From positions 1 through 7,604 of the forward strand of contig JAFZZX010000158.1 of NCBI GenBank assembly GCA_017615515.1: a DNA stretch of 7,604 nucleotides, given 5' to 3'. The position numbers were made by a program, and so were the translations under genes. The notes beneath the pieces are model-generated. The model saw nothing but the letters and a program-made list of their open reading frames with translations, did no database searches and had not been told where the DNA came from. Shown here piece after piece: positions 1-6,598 of the stretch (position 1 is its first letter; each line of letters opens with the position of its first letter). The DNA comes from Clostridia bacterium (GTDB taxonomy: Bacteria; Bacillota; Clostridia; Christensenellales; CAG-1252).

Positions 1-2479
1 CCTCGTCCAGCGCGAACTGAACTTCGCGATCATCGACGAGGTGGATAGCATTTTGATCGACGAGGCGCGTTCCCCTTTGATCATTTCGGGACAACCCGCC
101 GAACGGGAACAGATGTACATTGCGGCGCAACGATTTGCCAAACAATGCACGAAAGAGGACTACGAGATCAACGAGGAGAAAAACACGATCGCGTTGACCG
201 ATAGAGGCGTGGAGAAAGCGGAGCTCTTCTTCGGAAAAAGAGCCGTCGAAGAAAGCCATCCCACCGAGGAGGTCGAGACCGACGAAGCGGGAGATCCCGC
301 CGATCTCGGAGAGGTAGGGGACACGCTGAACGCCGATCTGCTGCATTTCATCAACAACGCGCTCCGCGCAAACTATATCTTGAAAAAGGACGTGGATTAC
401 GCAGTCGACAGAGCAAAGGGCGAAGTGGTCTTGATCGACGAGGCTACCGGTCGCTTGATGGTCGGCAGACGGCTCAACAACGGGTTGCATCAGGCGGTCG
501 AGGCGAAGGAAAATCTGCCGATCCGCAACGAGACGGCGACCTTGGCGTCCATCAGTTTGCAAAACTTCTTCAGGCTGTATAACAAGATCTCCGGTATGAC
601 CGGTACGGCAAAGGAAGAAGAGACCGAGTTCAAAAAGACCTATTCTCTGGACATCGTTTCGATCCCGACCAACAAGCCTCTGCAACGGGTGGATCAAGAA
701 GACGTGATTTTGCCCGACAGGCAGTCCAAGCTGGACGCGATCGTCGCGGACATCAAGGATTGCCACGCGAGGAAACAACCCGTTTTGGTGGGTACGACCT
801 CGGTCGAGAAGTCGGTGGAACTCTCCGATCTTTTGACCAAAGAGGGGATCCCGCACGAGGTCTTGAACGCGATCAACAACAGGCGCGAGGCGGAGATCGT
901 CACGCAGGCGGGCCGCTCCGGACAGGTCACGATCGCGACCAATATGGCGGGCCGCGGTACCGACATTCTGCTCGGCGGCAACCCCGAATACTTCGCGCGC
1001 GTGGAACTCACGCAGGAGTTTTGCGCCATCGCCCAAAAGGCGCCGCGTACGGACGATACACCGCTTGACGCCACCTTGAAAAAGATTAAAGAGGGCGTCG
1101 ACCGTTTTTACGAGAGTTTGAACAGAAAGCAAAAGAGGGACTTCCTCGGCGGCAACGGCTCCGAACAAATCAAGGCGGAGGCGCTCGAAAAGGCGTTGTA
1201 CGACAAAGTCAGCGAACAGATGAGCCGTTTCATCAGCGACGCGATCAATCCGCTCCGCGAAACGAGCGATCCCATCTTGGACAAGATCCGCGACAGATAC
1301 AACGAACTGCTGGAGAAGCATAGAAAAGAAGCCGAAGAGGACAAGCCGATCGTGCTTGCCGCGGGCGGTCTCCGCGTGATCGGCACAGAACGCCACGACA
1401 GCAGGCGCATCGACAACCAGCTCCGCGGTCGTAGCGGCAGACAGGGGGACGTCGGATCGTCGATCTTCTACATTTCGCTCGAGGACGACCTTTTGCGTAT
1501 CTTCGGCAAGGATAACAGCCTGTTCGGTATCGTGCAGTCCACGATGGCAAAGGCGGAAGGCGCGCTTTCCGGCAAGATGGTGACCTCGATGATCAAGCGG
1601 GCGCAAAGCAAGGTGGAGAATTATCATTATTCCCTTCGTAAAAGCGTGCTTGCTTACGACGACGTGATGAACCGCCAGCGCGAGATCATCTACGCGGAGA
1701 GGAGAAAGGTCTTAGAGAGCGACGACGTACACGAGGAGATCGTGAAGATGGTCCCTGAGATCGTGGCGGAGATCCTCTCCGACCTGATCGACTACAATCA
1801 GGATTACGTTTTGTGGAATTACGACAAGATCAATTTGGAGATCGAGAGGAAGCTGTTGCCTTGGGGCAGTAACGTCGTCGATAAAGAACTCGCGTCGCAC
1901 CTGAGTTTCCAAAGGATCGTCGACGAAGTCAGCGACGCGGCGATCGCTTTCTACGAGAAGAAAAAGCAAGAGTCAAAAACCAACGTCTATATCAAACGAA
2001 ACGGCACGATCAAGGTGAAAGACGAGGCGGGCAACCCGTATTACGTCAAACACGACGTCTACGTTATGTTTGACAGAGAGGCGGTCAAGGCGGAAGTCGC
2101 GAGGCGGACGGTGACCCTGTCCTGGCTCGAAAAAGCGATTATGCTGAACGTCGTCGATCGCAACTGGAAAGAACAGATGGTCGCGATGGAAGAGCTCCGC
2201 AACGGCATCCAGTTCCGTGCGCTCGGCAATAAAGACCCCGTGATGTGCTACGCGAGCGAAGGCTTCGAGTTGTTCGACAAGATGAGTGAGAACATTCGCA
2301 GAGAAACGGTGCTGTCGGTCTTCGGTAATTTGAAATTGATGTTCCTGCCCGAAGAGCAGAATGCCGCGCTGTCGGACAGAGAATCCGTCGACGGCAGACA
2401 GAAAAAGGTCGGCAGGAATGATCCTTGCCCCTGCGGAAGCGGGAAAAAATACAAGAATTGTTGCGGGAAAAACGGTTAA
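1..2479 (+). CDS. secA: Preprotein translocase ATPase SecA, 5' end missing
   Basis: SecA is the cytoplasmic ATPase that pushes unfolded preproteins through SecYEG. The frame is open from base 2, so the window starts inside the gene; the GTG at 41 is an internal valine codon, not a start. Of the protein, 825 residues are visible and about 200 N-terminal ones (Walker A and the start of NBD1) are missing. Seen in order: Walker B IIDEVDSILIDEAR at 29-70, the preprotein-binding region, NBD2 with NMAGRGTDILLGG (941-979) and the arginine-finger region LRGRSGRQGD (from about 1420), the scaffold motif YDDVMNRQRE (about 1655-1684), the helical wing/IRA region with RNWKEQM (about 2159), and a C-terminal zinc motif CPCGSGKKYKNCC (2426-2464). 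This zinc tail is the SecB/ribosome-contacting type. NBD2 carries an unusually long insert (983-1351, 123 residues). prfB follows after 4 bases. Confidence 0.98.
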   Translation, partial: LVQRELNFAIIDEVDSILIDEARSPLIISGQPAEREQMYIAAQRFAKQCTKEDYEINEEKNTIALTDRGVEKAELFFGKRAVEESHPTEEVETDEAGDPADLGEVGDTLNADLLHFINNALRANYILKKDVDYAVDRAKGEVVLIDEATGRLMVGRRLNNGLHQAVEAKENLPIRNETATLASISLQNFFRLYNKISGMTGTAKEEETEFKKTYSLDIVSIPTNKPLQRVDQEDVILPDRQSKLDAIVADIKDCHARKQPVLVGTTSVEKSVELSDLLTKEGIPHEVLNAINNRREAEIVTQAGRSGQVTIATNMAGRGTDILLGGNPEYFARVELTQEFCAIAQKAPRTDDTPLDATLKKIKEGVDRFYESLNRKQKRDFLGGNGSEQIKAEALEKALYDKVSEQMSRFISDAINPLRETSDPILDKIRDRYNELLEKHRKEAEEDKPIVLAAGGLRVIGTERHDSRRIDNQLRGRSGRQGDVGSSIFYISLEDDLLRIFGKDNSLFGIVQSTMAKAEGALSGKMVTSMIKRAQSKVENYHYSLRKSVLAYDDVMNRQREIIYAERRKVLESDDVHEEIVKMVPEIVAEILSDLIDYNQDYVLWNYDKINLEIERKLLPWGSNVVDKELASHLSFQRIVDEVSDAAIAFYEKKKQESKTNVYIKRNGTIKVKDEAGNPYYVKHDVYVMFDREAVKAEVARRTVTLSWLEKAIMLNVVDRNWKEQMVAMEELRNGIQFRALGNKDPVMCYASEGFELFDKMSENIRRETVLSVFGNLKLMFLPEEQNAALSDRESVDGRQKKVGRNDPCPCGSGKKYKNCCGKNG

Positions 2480-2483
2480 GATT

Positions 2484-3581
2484 ATGGTAGAATTCGACGA
2501 AAGCAAACAGAAACTCGCGGCGCTCCGCGAGGTCATAGAAGAAGTTGCCGACGCCCTCGACCTGACCGCGCTCGAAGCGCGCAAGGCAGAGCTGGAAGAG
2601 GCGCAGAACGAAGAGGGCTTTTGGAGCGATCAGGCGAAGAGCCAGCGCGTCAATAAGGAGCTCAAGCAGGTGGACGACAAACTCGCCAAGGTCGCGAAGC
2701 TCCGCGCCAAGGCGGAAGATATTGCCGTCTTGATCGAACTCGCGGAGAGCGAGGAAGCCCTCGAAGAACTCCCGGGTGTGGAAGAGGAACTCGCGAAGCT
2801 GTCCGAAGAGGCGGAGCAGATGAAGATCGCCGCGCTTCTCAAGGGCAAACACGACGGTTGCGACGCGATCTTGACGTTGCACGCCGGTGCGGGCGGCACC
2901 GAGGCGCAGGACTGGTGCAGTATGCTCTTCCGTATGTACTGTCGCTACGCCGAAAAGCGCGGCTACTCGACCAAAGTCCTCGATATGCTCCCCGGCGACG
3001 AAGCGGGCATCAAGAGCGTCAGCTTCGAGATCGACGGCGACAATGCCTACGGCTATCTAAAGGCGGAGAAGGGCGTGCATCGTCTCGTCCGCATCTCTCC
3101 CTTCGACGCGAACAGCCGCCGCCATACCTCTTTCGCTTCCTTGGAAGTTATGCCCGTCATTCAGGACGAGACCGAGATCCAGATCCGTCAAGAGGACCTC
3201 AAAGTGGACACCTATCGTAGCGGCGGCGCGGGCGGTCAGCACGTCAATAAGACCGAGTCCGCGATCCGCATCACGCATATCCCGACCGGCATCATCGTCG
3301 CTTGCCAAAACGAGCGCAGTCAGATCCAGAACCGCGAGGTCGCGATGCGGATGCTGATGAGTAAGCTCGTAGAACTCAAGGAGCGCGAGCAGATGGAGTA
3401 CGAACAGTCCCTGAAAGGCGATCTCAAAAAGATCGAGTGGGGCAGTCAGATCCGTTCCTACGTCTTCTGCCCGTACACTCTCGTTAAGGACCACCGCACC
3501 GGCTACGAGAACGCCAACGTGCAGGCGGTCATGGACGGCGAATTGCAAGACTTCATCGTGGAGTATTTGAAGAAGGCGTAA
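2484..3581 (+). CDS. prfB: Peptide chain release factor 2 (RF2), no programmed frameshift
   Basis: RF2 recognises UAA and UGA in the ribosomal A site and triggers peptide release. The ATG at 2484 gives 365 residues, the same length as E. coli RF2. The frame stays open upstream into secA, but family alignment supports 2484. An N-terminal coiled-coil domain (about 1-110) is followed by the decoding domain with SPF at 205-207 (the RF2 type, not the PxT of RF1). The catalytic GGQ is at 250-252 within SGGAGGQHVNKTES. All these positions equal the E. coli numbering. The usual +1 frameshift site at codons 25-26 is absent: CTC GAC (2556-2561) reads straight through. The start lies 4 bases after the secA stop with only a weak Shine-Dalgarno, suggesting translational coupling. 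tsaD starts 1 base after the stop. Confidence 0.98.
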   Translation: MVEFDESKQKLAALREVIEEVADALDLTALEARKAELEEAQNEEGFWSDQAKSQRVNKELKQVDDKLAKVAKLRAKAEDIAVLIELAESEEALEELPGVEEELAKLSEEAEQMKIAALLKGKHDGCDAILTLHAGAGGTEAQDWCSMLFRMYCRYAEKRGYSTKVLDMLPGDEAGIKSVSFEIDGDNAYGYLKAEKGVHRLVRISPFDANSRRHTSFASLEVMPVIQDETEIQIRQEDLKVDTYRSGGAGGQHVNKTESAIRITHIPTGIIVACQNERSQIQNREVAMRMLMSKLVELKEREQMEYEQSLKGDLKKIEWGSQIRSYVFCPYTLVKDHRTGYENANVQAVMDGELQDFIVEYLKKA

Positions 3582-3582
3582 G

Positions 3583-4626
3583 ATGACCTTCGAGGAACTC
3601 AAAGCAAAAGACAGTATCACGGTCGTCGCGCTGGAAAGCTCCTGCGACGAGACGGCGTGCGCGGTCCTTAGGGACGGGCGCGTGCTTTCCTCGGTCATTT
3701 CGTCTCAGATCGCGATCCATAAAGAATACGGCGGCGTCGTGCCCGAGATCGCGAGCCGCAATCACGTTTTGAACGTCGAACCGGTCGTCAAAGAGGCGCT
3801 CGACAAGGCGGGGATCACGGCGGCGGACGCGGACTGCTTCGCGGTCACCTACGGCGCGGGTCTTTTGGGCGCGCTCCTGGTCGGCGTCAGCTATATGAAA
3901 GGGCTCTCTTTCGCCCTCGACAAACCCCTTATAAAAGTTAATCATATTCGCGGACACGTCGCGGCGAATTATCTCGCCGATCCCGATCTCAAGCCCCCGT
4001 ATATCGGGCTGATCGTCTCGGGCGGGCATACCGCCGTCGTTCGCGTGGACGAGTACACCTCTTTTACTTATCTCGGCGGCACGATGGACGATGCGGTGGG
4101 CGAGGCTTTCGATAAGGTTGCGCGCGTACTGTCCCTGCCGTACCCCGGCGGTCCCGAGATCGAACGTGCGGCGAAGGGCGGCGCTCGCACCGTCTATATC
4201 CCCGTTCCCAAGACCGAAAACCCGTACGATTTTTCTTTCAGCGGCATCAAGACCTCGGTCATCAATTACGTGCATACCGCGGAGCAACGCGGCGAAGATA
4301 TCAACAAGGCGGACGTGGCGTTCTCTTTCCAGAGCGCGGTTGCGGAGATGCTGGTCAAGGCGGCGGTTCGTGCGGCGAAGGAATACGACCTCAAGGACGT
4401 TGCGCTCGCGGGCGGCGTCGGCGCGAACGGCGAGATCCGAAAGACGCTGACGGAAGCATGCGAAAAGCGTGTTTTGCGCGCCCATTTCCCGACCAAAGAG
4501 ACCTGCACCGACAACGCTGCGATGATCGCGATGGAAGCCTACCTTCAAATCCGCTACGGCGACGGTTCCGCCCTCGCGGAAGACACCTTGGACGCCAAGG
4601 CGAGTTTGTCGTTCGGGACTCATTGA
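3583..4626 (+). CDS. tsaD: tRNA N6-adenosine threonylcarbamoyltransferase TsaD
   Basis: TsaD (Gcp/YgjD/Kae1 family) transfers the threonylcarbamoyl group from threonylcarbamoyl-AMP to A37 of tRNAs that read ANN codons, making t6A, working with TsaB and TsaE. The 347-residue protein is of normal length. Visible ASKHA-fold motifs: ESSCDET at 18-24, the metal-binding histidines H121 and H125 in NHIRGH, SGGHT at 146-150, GGTMDDAVGEAFDK at 165-178, GGVGAN at 277-282, and TCTDNAAMIA at 307-316, whose D310 fits the third metal ligand. The ATG at 3583 is one base after the prfB stop, with a purine-rich AGAAGG stretch inside the end of prfB as likely Shine-Dalgarno. It is probably co-transcribed with secA-prfB. 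No tsaB, tsaE or rimI is in the window. The stop codon overlaps the -35 box of the next gene's promoter. Confidence 0.97.
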   Translation: MTFEELKAKDSITVVALESSCDETACAVLRDGRVLSSVISSQIAIHKEYGGVVPEIASRNHVLNVEPVVKEALDKAGITAADADCFAVTYGAGLLGALLVGVSYMKGLSFALDKPLIKVNHIRGHVAANYLADPDLKPPYIGLIVSGGHTAVVRVDEYTSFTYLGGTMDDAVGEAFDKVARVLSLPYPGGPEIERAAKGGARTVYIPVPKTENPYDFSFSGIKTSVINYVHTAEQRGEDINKADVAFSFQSAVAEMLVKAAVRAAKEYDLKDVALAGGVGANGEIRKTLTEACEKRVLRAHFPTKETCTDNAAMIAMEAYLQIRYGDGSALAEDTLDAKASLSFGTH

Positions 4627-4652
4627 CGGTTGTTGCCAAGATATGTTACAAT
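4623..4652 (+). promoter_or_regulatory. Sigma-70/SigA-type promoter for the zinc-ribbon/DUF6273 gene
   Basis: A -35 box TTGACG (4623-4628) and a -10 box TACAAT (4647-4652) are separated by 18 bases; each matches the consensus at 5 of 6 positions. The -35 box overlaps the tsaD stop codon (TGA at 4624-4626). Transcription would start near 4659, about 29 bases before the ATG at 4688. This indicates that the following gene can be expressed independently of the upstream cluster. Read-through from tsaD is also possible because no terminator lies between. Confidence 0.7.
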
Positions 4653-4673
4653 TAGGGTGACCCAATATCTACG

Positions 4674-4680
4674 AAAGGAG
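4674..4680 (+). promoter_or_regulatory. Ribosome binding site fixing the start at 4688
   Basis: The Shine-Dalgarno sequence AAAGGAG lies 7 bases before the ATG at 4688. It is much stronger than the sites in front of prfB and tsaD and supports this start for the zinc-ribbon/DUF6273 gene. Confidence 0.8.
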
Positions 4681-4687
4681 AGCGGAT

Positions 4688-6004
4688 ATGAAGTGTCCAA
4701 AATGTGGTAATGAATTAACAGAGTACGAAGAGGGGCACTACGTTTGTGCTTCCTGTGGTTCAAGATTTCGCAAGAAAACTCCCGCGCCGGCACCAACGCC
4801 CGTTGAGACTAAGACGCCGGAACAAAAGCGCATAGAGGAGCTGGAGAGTCAACTCGCCGCTCTTCGTGAAAAGGAACGCATCCAAGAACTCGAGCGGCAG
4901 ATCGCAGAAGCGCAAAGCAGGATCAACGGCGAACAACCGACGACCGATTTGAAGAAGGAGCCGAATTCAACGACGACAAAAAGCACGGTCAATCTTTCTG
5001 AGCCGTTGTTTAGGAGAAAGGGCGATAAAACGATCTATTTCGGATCCTATCCGCAAAGCGAGGTCAAGAGCCGTTCGATTATTGACGCGTTGACAAGCGC
5101 AGCCGGAGAACTCCCCACCGCAAGCAATCCTCAAAAATGGACTTCTTATAAGTATTATATCGAAGGGAAGAACGACGTTGACTTTATGTGGTTTATAGAC
5201 CTTGACCACAAAGGCGCGAGGTATCGTGGGGTATATTTTACGTCATACAGGCCGAAATGGACGAAAGGACCCGCCGATAAAGAAGAGTCCATCCAATACA
5301 GAAACGGTTACGAACAGGGATACGTCTATTGGTTTAAGTTTGAGCCGATCGAATGGCGTATTCTCGATCAGTCGACAGATACGGCTTTTCTTATGAGCGA
5401 GAAGGCGCTCGACGCGCAAGCGTATGTAAATCGTTATTCGGAAAAAGAGGGGTTTGTTTACAACGAAGAAGAGGGAACGCCGAACGGGATCACGGCTAAC
5501 AATTATCTTTACAGTTGGATTCGCTCTTGGCTGAACAACGAATTCTATCGTACGGCGTTTGATGATCGGCAGAAGGGCGCGATCGTCCTGACTACGGTAG
5601 ACAACAGCGCAAGAAGTACCAATCCCGACGCATTTCCTACTAAATATAACAAAGGAAAGAATGATAATGCTTGTGAGGATACGGAGGATTACGTCTACCT
5701 CATCAGCTACCAGGAAGCCATGAGGAAAGAATACAAGTTTAACAGTACCAACATCAACAAAGACGATCGGAAGCGTCGCTTACAGACTACCGACTATATG
5801 AAGGCGCAAGGAGGTTATTTTTGCGTTGATATTCCCGGTTGCGAGGGAGGCGCCGATTGGTGGTTTCGCTCTCCCTATCCCGGCAAAGGTGAGTTTAGCG
5901 CTTCGATTATGGGCGCCGATGCCGAGGGTCATTCGTTCCGCCGCGCGACCGCCTATTATGTTTTTTACGGGGTAGTGCCCGCCATAAGACTGAAATTGAA
6001 TTGA
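4688..6004 (+). CDS. Zinc-ribbon, coiled-coil and DUF6273-like domain protein of unknown function
   Basis: A 438-residue protein with no assigned function. Residues 1-27 form a zinc ribbon with two knuckles, CPKC (C3, C6) and CASC (C20, C23). A proline/alanine-rich linker (31-45) leads to a charged segment with heptad-like leucines (about 46-78, IEELESQLAALREKERIQEL) that should be a coiled coil. A low-complexity Thr/Ser/Lys linker (84-103) follows. The C-terminal part (about 113-438) resembles DUF6273 proteins common in Clostridia: KTIYFGSYPQSEV, the core IEWRILDQ (221-228), FLMSEKALDAQAY, SWIRSWLNNEFYRTAF (276-291), TTVDN, YLISYQEA, WWFRSP (391-396), and the tail YGVVPAIRL (427-435). Relatives usually end GVRPA; here the Arg is Val429. 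There is no signal peptide or membrane segment, so it is probably cytoplasmic. It has its own promoter and codons visibly AT-richer than those of tsaD, suggesting later arrival. The domain call is from pattern memory. Confidence 0.85.
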   Translation: MKCPKCGNELTEYEEGHYVCASCGSRFRKKTPAPAPTPVETKTPEQKRIEELESQLAALREKERIQELERQIAEAQSRINGEQPTTDLKKEPNSTTTKSTVNLSEPLFRRKGDKTIYFGSYPQSEVKSRSIIDALTSAAGELPTASNPQKWTSYKYYIEGKNDVDFMWFIDLDHKGARYRGVYFTSYRPKWTKGPADKEESIQYRNGYEQGYVYWFKFEPIEWRILDQSTDTAFLMSEKALDAQAYVNRYSEKEGFVYNEEEGTPNGITANNYLYSWIRSWLNNEFYRTAFDDRQKGAIVLTTVDNSARSTNPDAFPTKYNKGKNDNACEDTEDYVYLISYQEAMRKEYKFNSTNINKDDRKRRLQTTDYMKAQGGYFCVDIPGCEGGADWWFRSPYPGKGEFSASIMGADAEGHSFRRATAYYVFYGVVPAIRLKLN

Positions 6005-6049
6005 TGCCTCGGCGGCAATGGGCGATATGGGGGTTGGTCTTCTTTTTTT
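5986..6049 (+). terminator. Weak intrinsic terminator candidate after the DUF6273-like gene
   Basis: AAGACTGA (5986-5993) can pair with TTGGTCTT (6034-6041), giving 8 pairs of which two are G-U. The stem is followed by a T-run (T at 6041, C, then seven T at 6043-6049). The 40-base loop is long and holds a small inner hairpin, TGCC (6005-6008) with GGCA (6014-6017). The stem starts inside the last codons of the gene. The T-run position fits a terminator, but the long loop and weak stem make this only a candidate. Confidence 0.3.
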
Positions 6050-6084
6050 GAAAAGCGGGATTTGATCCGATCATGCCGATTGTG

Positions 6085-6142
6085 CCCTGAAAAAGAGTTT
6101 TCGCGCGTCGAGAAAAACAACGCAAAAAAACTCTGTTTCGGG
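6085..6142. repeat. Imperfect long inverted repeat between the DUF6273-like gene and the str operon
   Basis: AGAGTTTT (6094-6101) pairs perfectly with AAAACTCT (6127-6134). The stem extends outward through GAAA/TTTC (6089-6092 with 6136-6139) and CCC/GGG (6085-6087 with 6140-6142), with one mismatch and one bulge. Inward, CG (6104-6105) can pair with CG (6121-6122). On the minus strand the core stem is followed directly by a run of five T, which would look like an intrinsic terminator, yet no minus-strand gene is evident here. On the plus strand there is no T-run after the stem. Confidence 0.5.
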
Positions 6143-6164
6143 ATGAAAAATTGCCGTTATTTAT

Positions 6165-6193
6165 TTGACTACTCGCCTCAAAATTGATAAAAT
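6165..6193 (+). promoter_or_regulatory. Strong sigma-70/SigA-type promoter of the rplGB-rpsL-rpsG-fusA operon
   Basis: The -35 box TTGACT (6165-6170) and the -10 box TAAAAT (6188-6193) are separated by the optimal 17 bases, each matching the consensus at 5 of 6 positions in an AT-rich stretch. The start of transcription is predicted near 6199-6201. This is the only good promoter upstream of the ribosomal genes, as expected for a str operon that does not follow rpoBC directly. Confidence 0.8.
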
Positions 6194-6225
6194 AAAAGAA
6201 CTTGCGAGCAATTGCAAGTTATTTT
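6194..6225 (+). promoter_or_regulatory. Hairpin at the predicted 5' end of the str operon mRNA
   Basis: AACTTGC (6199-6205) and GCAAGTT (6214-6220) form a perfect 7-bp stem with an 8-base loop. At the DNA level AAAA (6194-6197) and TTTT (6222-6225) can extend it past one mismatch. The stem begins at the predicted transcription start, so the mRNA would start in double-stranded form. It ends 14 bases before the rplGB Shine-Dalgarno. It could also act as a weak terminator or attenuator because ATTTTG follows, but a terminator so close to the start seems less likely. Confidence 0.55.
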
Positions 6226-6234
6226 GTCGTCATC

Positions 6235-6241
6235 AAAGGAG
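6235..6241 (+). promoter_or_regulatory. Ribosome binding site fixing the GTG start of rplGB
   Basis: AAAGGAG lies 5 bases before the GTG at 6247. It selects this start over the in-frame TTG at 6202, which falls inside the leader hairpin and has no Shine-Dalgarno. Confidence 0.85.
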
Positions 6242-6246
6242 AAAAC

Positions 6247-6504
6247 GTGGCTGACGATTATAAAAAGTTAATCGATAATTCTCCCAAAAAGCTTGTTGGG
6301 CTGAAGCAGGTTTTGCGGGGTATTACAGACGGCACGGTATGGTGTGTAATAGTGTCGTCCGACTGTGAAGGGTTTATCGTTGATAGGCTTCACGGCGAAG
6401 CGCGCGGCAAGGACGTAGAGTTCAAGAAGGGTCCCGAAATGGCGGAACTCGGCAGAACGATGCGGATCGACGTCGGCGCGGCGGTCGTGGGACTGGTCAG
6501 GTAG
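6247..6504 (+). CDS. rplGB: L7Ae-family ribosomal protein / K-turn-binding protein (YbxF-like)
   Basis: A small RNA-binding protein of 85 residues (GTG start at 6247) of the L7Ae/L30e/S12e/Gadd45 family, the size of B. subtilis YbxF (also called RplGB). Members bind kink-turn RNA; YbxF is known to bind K-turns such as that of the SAM-I riboswitch, but its cellular role is unclear. Seen: an N-terminal helix region followed by LVGLKQVLRGITDGTVWCVIVSSD (the G-x-KQ RNA-contact region plus the first strand) and the C-terminal MAELGRTMRIDVGAAVVGLVR, which matches the KLGKACGIEVGAAAV block of YbxF. The position directly before rpsL is the classic Firmicutes arrangement and strongly supports the call. 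It is the first gene after the str operon promoter. Confidence 0.92.
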   Translation: MADDYKKLIDNSPKKLVGLKQVLRGITDGTVWCVIVSSDCEGFIVDRLHGEARGKDVEFKKGPEMAELGRTMRIDVGAAVVGLVR

Positions 6505-6511
6505 GCTCGGC

Positions 6512-6598
6512 AGTTGAAAGCGAAGGCAACTTCGACATGCACGCGCCTTCGGGCGCAGATTGCGGATCTCCCAATGGGTTGACGGGAGTGAAGCGCAA
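6512..6598 (+). promoter_or_regulatory. Structured leader between rplGB and rpsL, several hairpins
   Basis: The 113-base spacer holds three compact stems. CGAAG-GCAA-CTTCG (6521-6534) has a GNRA tetraloop. GCGCC-TTCG-GGCGC (6543-6556) has an exceptionally stable UUCG tetraloop. CTCCC (6568-6572) pairs with GGGAG (6584-6588) over an 11-base loop, enclosed by TTGCG (6560-6564) with CGCAA (6594-6598). A competing stem AGTTG/CAACT (6512-6516 with 6527-6531) excludes the GNRA hairpin. No T-run follows, so it is not a terminator. The last stem ends 6 bases before the rpsL Shine-Dalgarno. A regulatory role is inferred, by analogy with ribosomal-protein leaders. Confidence 0.5.

Noticed and set aside
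41..43. GTG at 41 as the start of a short SecA
   Set aside because: It lies in the middle of the Walker B motif and the frame is open to the window edge, so the gene is simply cut by the window.
2361..2483. Longer prfB starting inside secA (406 residues)
   Set aside because: The extra residues overlap the conserved SecA zinc tail in another frame. The ATG at 2484 gives the exact RF2 length and numbering.
1973..2882. Long open frames on the minus strand across secA, prfB and tsaD
   Set aside because: They are antisense to well-conserved coding regions and have biased composition and no recognisable domains; they reflect the GC-rich codon pattern of the real genes.
5907..6125. Small minus-strand frame across the end of the DUF6273-like gene and the following spacer
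   Set aside because: No Shine-Dalgarno-supported start or recognisable protein pattern. It overlaps conserved DUF6273-like sequence and the inverted repeat.
6202..6246. Earlier in-frame TTG start for the L7Ae-like gene at 6202
   Set aside because: It lies inside the leader hairpin and at the predicted transcription start, has no Shine-Dalgarno, and the added residues do not match the family. The GTG at 6247 has AAAGGAG at good spacing.
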